Positions 59,301 through 64,000 of a DNA stretch of 64,000 nt are shown one piece after another; within the stretch, counting starts at the first letter, position 1; each line of letters begins with the position of its first letter. Source of the DNA: Larus michahellis (Eukaryota > Chordata > Aves > Charadriiformes > Laridae). The stretch lies in NCBI RefSeq assembly GCF_964199755.1, contig NC_133896.1:87280215-87344214 (forward strand), given 5' to 3'. A program made the position numbers and the translations under genes. The notes under the pieces are model-generated. The model was not told the DNA's origin and made no database searches. It saw only the letters and a program-made list of their open reading frames with translations.

Positions 59301-62189
59301 AGGAAAACTGGTATAGCATGCAATGTAATTTTTAAAGGTTTACAGCTGTATCTGGATAACAGACTAGATCTTAAGTATATCTACTCAAGCTACACATGTT
59401 ATCATAACTGGGACCTGATAAAGGACACGCAAAAAAAGCTTCTTGCTACATGAAAACACGTGTCTAATATCAAAGGGAAACAATTGCAATGACCTTTAAA
59501 TACTGGCATTTGTTTGAGATCTTCTCCCTGAGATCTTTTAAATGAATGACTCTGGTAAATAACATCAAGAAGTGATAATCAGACAAACAATACCTGAGTA
59601 AAAAGTCATCATCACAAGAAGCCTAACGGAGTTGATGCTGAATGTTAGCAAGCCTTTTTGCTTCTGCAAACACAGGCACTGCAATTTTTACAATTTTGTT
59701 TAAAAAACTGATCTGATCATTTTTGACCCTTTGACATTAACTATGGGAGAGGAATGAAAGCTGGCCGTTCACCTGGCACTAGCTTACATTCCTAGACACT
59801 GCTGATCTGTAAAGTCCTTTTGAGTGTCCAAACACTGTGCTAACTAATTGCTTGCAAACTGCTTGCAAAAACTTGCCATCTACATTCAGAGGAGAAAGGT
59901 CTTACTTAAAAATAATCTAAAAAATCAATTACAAAATAAGCCCAAGCGTCTCCATGAAAGAAAATGAGATTTTTCATGGAGGTTCTTTACATGTTTCGGA
60001 GCTTAAAACAATTGTGTGGTAAATATATGATACGTTTTGCACAAATGGCACTTTAAATATTCAAATATAACTTAAGTTTTTGAGTGCCGTGCTCTTCCTC
60101 TTTACAACATCTCCTTTTCAGAAAAGGCTCAGAAAAGAATCAGAAGTTTGATATAGTCCACCCTGATTATCTGTCCTCTATCATTCAAACGAGCAATGCA
60201 TGGAACTGTAGGATGAATTCCAAAACAGTGTTACACTAGCAACATACCCTACTAAGAGACCTATTAAGTCTTTCATTTATGCCATAGGTATTTAAGTACG
60301 ATGAACTAAAAATATACCCACTTCTAAATTTATCTGACATATATAAATGTGCAAGAAGTTACAAAAGCATGAGTATCAACACCACTAAAAACAAGCTGCT
60401 TCGCAAATCTCAGAAAGGCAGTTTTGTACAAAGTTGGAGACTGCAAAATTTTGCAGGGCACACAGACAATTTTTAATCCTCTCCACTGTTCCCGCATTTA
60501 GTGAAACTCTAGGCTTTTCCCTGGCTTTCAGCAGACCAACAGTCAACAGCCCTTCTTAGAATTATTGGAAAGCTGAAAACCTCAGCTGAGAGATCCCAAA
60601 AGAGAGTTATTTACCTATTCATTTGTAGGATGTATTGTTCATATGTGTGTTCTGCTGTTGGAGTACATCATGTCTGCTATTTTAGAACTGGAGTATTCTG
60701 GCCAGCATTGTCCTCCGAAGTTCATTATATGCTCCCGTGTGCCATGAGGATAACAGAAAGGACAATGCAAGTCCCACTTTCAGTTTCTTTGACAACTCTG
60801 AATACCGTTTTTGACATTGTACTAATGGGACAGAGGCAGGTCACGGAAGTTACGTACAGATAAGCCACCCCCAAGCACTTTAACTACCACACACAGAAGT
60901 CTGCCTTTCTTCTTGGAGTATCTTTCTACAAGGCACGTTCTTGTGGCTCATGCACAGTAAACTGATGTACAAGAGTTCAACCAAAAATAGCTGGCAATAA
61001 AGTTCTGCCAGAAGAGGTGACTGCTCTGGATCGTTCCACCAGCAAATGGTGTTTCCAAAAACTATGTGTGGAACCCTGTATGGCTGCTTTCCAGATGTCA
61101 GCAATGCAGACGCATCTCAAGGAAGCAGCAGAACATCCTTGCTGCATGTTAAAATGAGACATGTAATGGAAAGGACCTAGCAAGCCAGACAAACACAAAA
61201 TACAAGCCCTCATTATTGCTACTTTAAAAAAAAATCCTTTGAGTTATTGACTAAGATATGGCTTATCAAAGCAGTAAACACTTCCAAGAAGTTTTGGCAT
61301 AATGTTTGTATTCTGCTTGTTGAGGTAGCTGTCCCTGGGAAGGATGTATTTGTACATAAAGATCATAAACATATGCTATTACAGTTATGAATGCATAAGG
61401 CTAGGAAGCACTATCATAAGCTGCCTTGTAGTTCCACAGTGGTTATTTTGAATTAATGGAAAATCACTTACTAATCCCCCAAGGAACCTAGATTTCAGAC
61501 ACTGAGTAAGAAATGCTCTTCTGTAGGAGGAAAGCAAACCTTATTAACTCCTAGTTACACCTTCAGAGAACTGACTGGAAATCCAGATGTCTTACCCCTG
61601 TAACCTATGATCTGAGTTCAGATCACTTCTGTCTTCAATTTCCCCTCAGCTACACTTGCTTTGCATCGAGTTATTTTTTGTTACATAAATACCTACTTGT
61701 GGAGGCTACCGTTCAACCAAAATCAAAAATCTCTTTCAGAACTTCCCCCTTTATTTATTATTGAGGCAATACGAATGTCTGAAATTAATTCATAATTCAC
61801 ATGAGATGATTTTGCGTGGTTTAGGTCCAATGCGATGGTCCTACCAGTTTGATGCCTGAAAACATCACTGTTTCTTGCTGATCCTTTAGAAAAAGCAAAG
61901 CCTTTGATGAATACAAAAGGTGAGGGTCAGTCTCAGAAAATGAGTGACCCAAGAAAAAGCTCACTCATGAGAAAATCCACATAGAAGTGAAAATGTAGGT
62001 AATATACTTACAGAGGTATGCTCTCTGTAGTTGGTTATTTGCTGGAATGCGGTGCTGATACTTTTATACTCAAGTTATATTAAAAATCTCCCAGTTATTA
62101 CACCATTAACATGACTGAGTCATGTAGTTCACATTTTTCTCACTATCAACAGTGATAGGTCTATTTGCTGCATATTGGAGAAACTTCGA

Positions 62190-62310
62190 AATAATTTATA
62201 AGCCCTAACGATAAGGAAGCTTTAATCCTTATTTTGCAGGTGAAGAACATATGTACAAGAGAATTCTGAGCCTTTGTGTGAATCACTGTGGCAAAGGCAG
62301 AACCTTTAGT
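62190..62310 (+). mobile_element. Candidate ancient L2/L3-like LINE fragment
   Basis: The same block order as at 52.2 kb can be traced: TTTATAAGCCCTAACGATAAGG, AATCCTTATTTTGCAGGTGAAG, then a run ending in GCAAAGGCAGAACC. This fits the 'cattttacagatgaggaaactgag ... ggcagagcc' region of old amniote LINE 3' ends. Identity is low and gaps are needed. Confidence 0.4.
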
Positions 62311-63569
62311 TGAATCACCTACAACCTCTATCACATCTGTATGAGCAGCTTTCTGAAAGAGCATGGTAGACAAAGGAAGCTGTCCTGAGAAGAAAACAGA
62401 AAGAAGCAATTTTCACTGCAGTCCTCTTAGAGTGCAACTCCCACCTCAAAAGCCAAAACCCAAAACCCAACAAAACCCCAAGAACAAACCAGCACATGCT
62501 GTATTTCTAGAGAGAACTTTAGTCAGGTGTGGCAATTTCTCTGTCCCGCCGTGCTCAGCCCATGACAGCAATCCCTACCCGGCAGTCGGTCTTGTTTGGA
62601 GGATTTATTCCCTGTTATGCAATTCCTGATTTTTCTTGCAGCTGTGAGATTTTCACTGTAGACGTTATGGGTGAGAAAGAAAGGAAGAACGACTCTACAG
62701 AAGGAGTTTCAGATGCTTTATTTTTACTGCCGTACACACCGTTTTCTGAGGTGTTTGGCACTAAGGGTGCAATGTATTAAAATGATTGATTGATTGCATT
62801 TTAAAAATAGAAGTAATGTTCTGATACTGGGATTAACTATTATCATTAAGATATGGCAGAATTTTAAACAGCTTTGAAGCTGCACCCTACTGTGAATGTA
62901 AAGCGCCCTTCCCCATCCCCCCCTTGCCCACGTTATACACACAAAATAGAGGTTTTCATAAAGGAACCAAGTAAATGCCGCTAACTTCACTCCTCACACA
63001 GACAGTGTCGTGTCCGTAGGACCACCGTACCAGCTCCATAGCGCCCTTTCAATTCCCACTCTGCATTTTTCATTGGCTTTCAGCAAACTTGTAGCATCCC
63101 CCCTTTTTTTCTCAACAGCGTTATGTGTGGTTCTATGGCAGAAGCCTAATCATAGCTATTTTGAAGGTTTTTCTTTTTAAATACCCTATATATTCTAGAT
63201 CAAATCTCGGTTTTTGAAGGGGCTGCAAATAATATTCTGAATAAATGGTGTAATTTGGTGGCCTAGCACAGCGTAAGCAGGTTCTGATTCAGAGCTGGGT
63301 GAGCGACTGCAGCTACAGGGAGACCCTGCCAGCAGCACGTTCGTGCCAATAGAAAAGAACAGTTGATGGCATCTACCCAAGGTCAGCTCCTCAAATTCGG
63401 GAGCTGGTTTTCTTCCAGACACTGTAAAGTCGCTTGTTTAAATGCAGCCAGTCGGCAACAATTAAGCGTCTAAATAAAACATGCAGATTTTGTACTCCTT
63501 TTGAAATCTCCTCCATGCCACGCTGTTTATTTTCTATTTCTCACAGTCTTCATTATCCAACAATCAGGC

Positions 63570-63870
63570 TACAAAATGGCGGTCAGAGTGAGGCAGACAT
63601 TTTGTAACTGTCTCATTAAAAGCCTAACAGAACAATGAAAATGCGCCGAATGAAAAGAAGCAATCCGAGGAGCCAAAAGGAGCATGGAGCGTTGTGACGA
63701 CCGAGCTTTTAAGCAAACCCTTTATCTTGTTTTGTAGCAAAGTTAAAATAAAACTGCACCGAGAAGCAACAACCTCACCGTATTTTACCCCCGTGGAGGC
63801 AAAATATAGCCCAGGGCGGCCCTTTTCGAACACTTTCACTTTGGCGGGTGCAGCTCGTCACCTATCTGAG
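63570..63870. promoter_or_regulatory. CpG-enriched right edge, possible promoter
   Basis: More than a dozen CpGs occur in about 300 bp. A YY1-type AAAATGGCGGTC lies at 63573-63584 and an E2F-like TTTGGCGGG at 63840-63848. TATA-like AAAATATAG lies between them. These are usual parts of housekeeping-type promoters. The region touches the window end, so the gene it might serve cannot be seen. A remote alternative start of the let-7 host is one possibility. Confidence 0.4.
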
Positions 63871-64000
63871 CAAAGGCTCTTCTGTGTCTACTGTGTGCCA
63901 TATGGACTCAAGACCACCCATTGACAGTGACTCAGTTGCTATAATCTTAACCACATTCTTCCCTTGAAAGTCCAGACACTAATGTTTTCTATTACAGCTC

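Larger units (their letters stand above)
50421..63569. other. Right non-coding region
   Basis: About 13 kb of AT-rich DNA. Apart from the candidate ancient LINE fragments at 52.2, 56.25 and 62.2 kb and the C10T7 tract, I recognise nothing. Frames are all under about 120 codons without signatures. Confidence 0.6.

Noticed and set aside
1-64000. Prokaryotic features, CRISPR arrays, tRNA, rRNA and endogenous retrovirus LTRs
   Set aside because: None seen by eye on either strand. The sequence is vertebrate nuclear DNA. A short degraded LTR could still be missed without a library search.

Overview
This 64 kb window looks like AT-rich vertebrate, almost certainly avian, chromosomal DNA with no recognisable protein-coding gene. 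Two things point to a bird. The younger interspersed repeats are CR1 LINE 3' ends with the characteristic ATTCTATG-type tail, and I saw no mammalian SINEs. The window also holds a linked let-7a / let-7b microRNA pair with bird-like loops. The species cannot be fixed from sequence alone. Every open reading frame is short (167 codons at most), lacks a family signature, and is either chance or part of a CR1 copy.

The functional core is on the minus strand between about 30.8 and 38.2 kb. The let-7a-3-type precursor (31958-32036) and the let-7b precursor (31079-31163) lie about 0.85 kb apart in the order a-3 then b, as at the vertebrate MIRLET7A3-MIRLET7B locus. Six kilobases upstream is the strongest CpG island of the window (about 37.88-38.19 kb). 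It has a YY1-type motif, a GC triplet repeat and candidate 5' splice sites on both strands. A candidate ATTAAA polyadenylation signal with a GT-rich downstream element lies about 200 bp beyond let-7b. Together these suggest a 7-8 kb pri-let-7 host RNA, read right to left, from a possibly bidirectional promoter. By analogy with human chromosome 22, PPARA would be expected to the left of this window and WNT7B to the right. Neither is visible here, so that is inference.

Left flank (1-30.8 kb): non-coding and AT-rich. It holds three plus-strand CR1 copies (15.15, 18.1 and 19.2 kb), a TG/TA microsatellite (11.5 kb), two GC-rich patches (12.85-13.25 and 23.9-24.2 kb), a striking double AP-1 palindrome (393-419), and several short perfect hairpins.

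Right flank (38.2-64 kb): a CR1 copy with an intact C-terminal ORF2 frame (39.95-40.48 kb), a long minus-strand CR1 copy (44.73-45.43 kb), several candidate very old amniote LINE fragments (47.8, 50.25, 52.2, 56.25 and 62.2 kb), and a CpG-enriched edge with YY1- and E2F-like motifs (63.57-63.87 kb) that may be another promoter. I found no CRISPR array, tRNA, rRNA, prokaryotic feature or intact mobile element. The known conserved system here is the let-7 pair. The less described parts are its putative bidirectional promoter and the unequal LIN28 motif content of its two loops.
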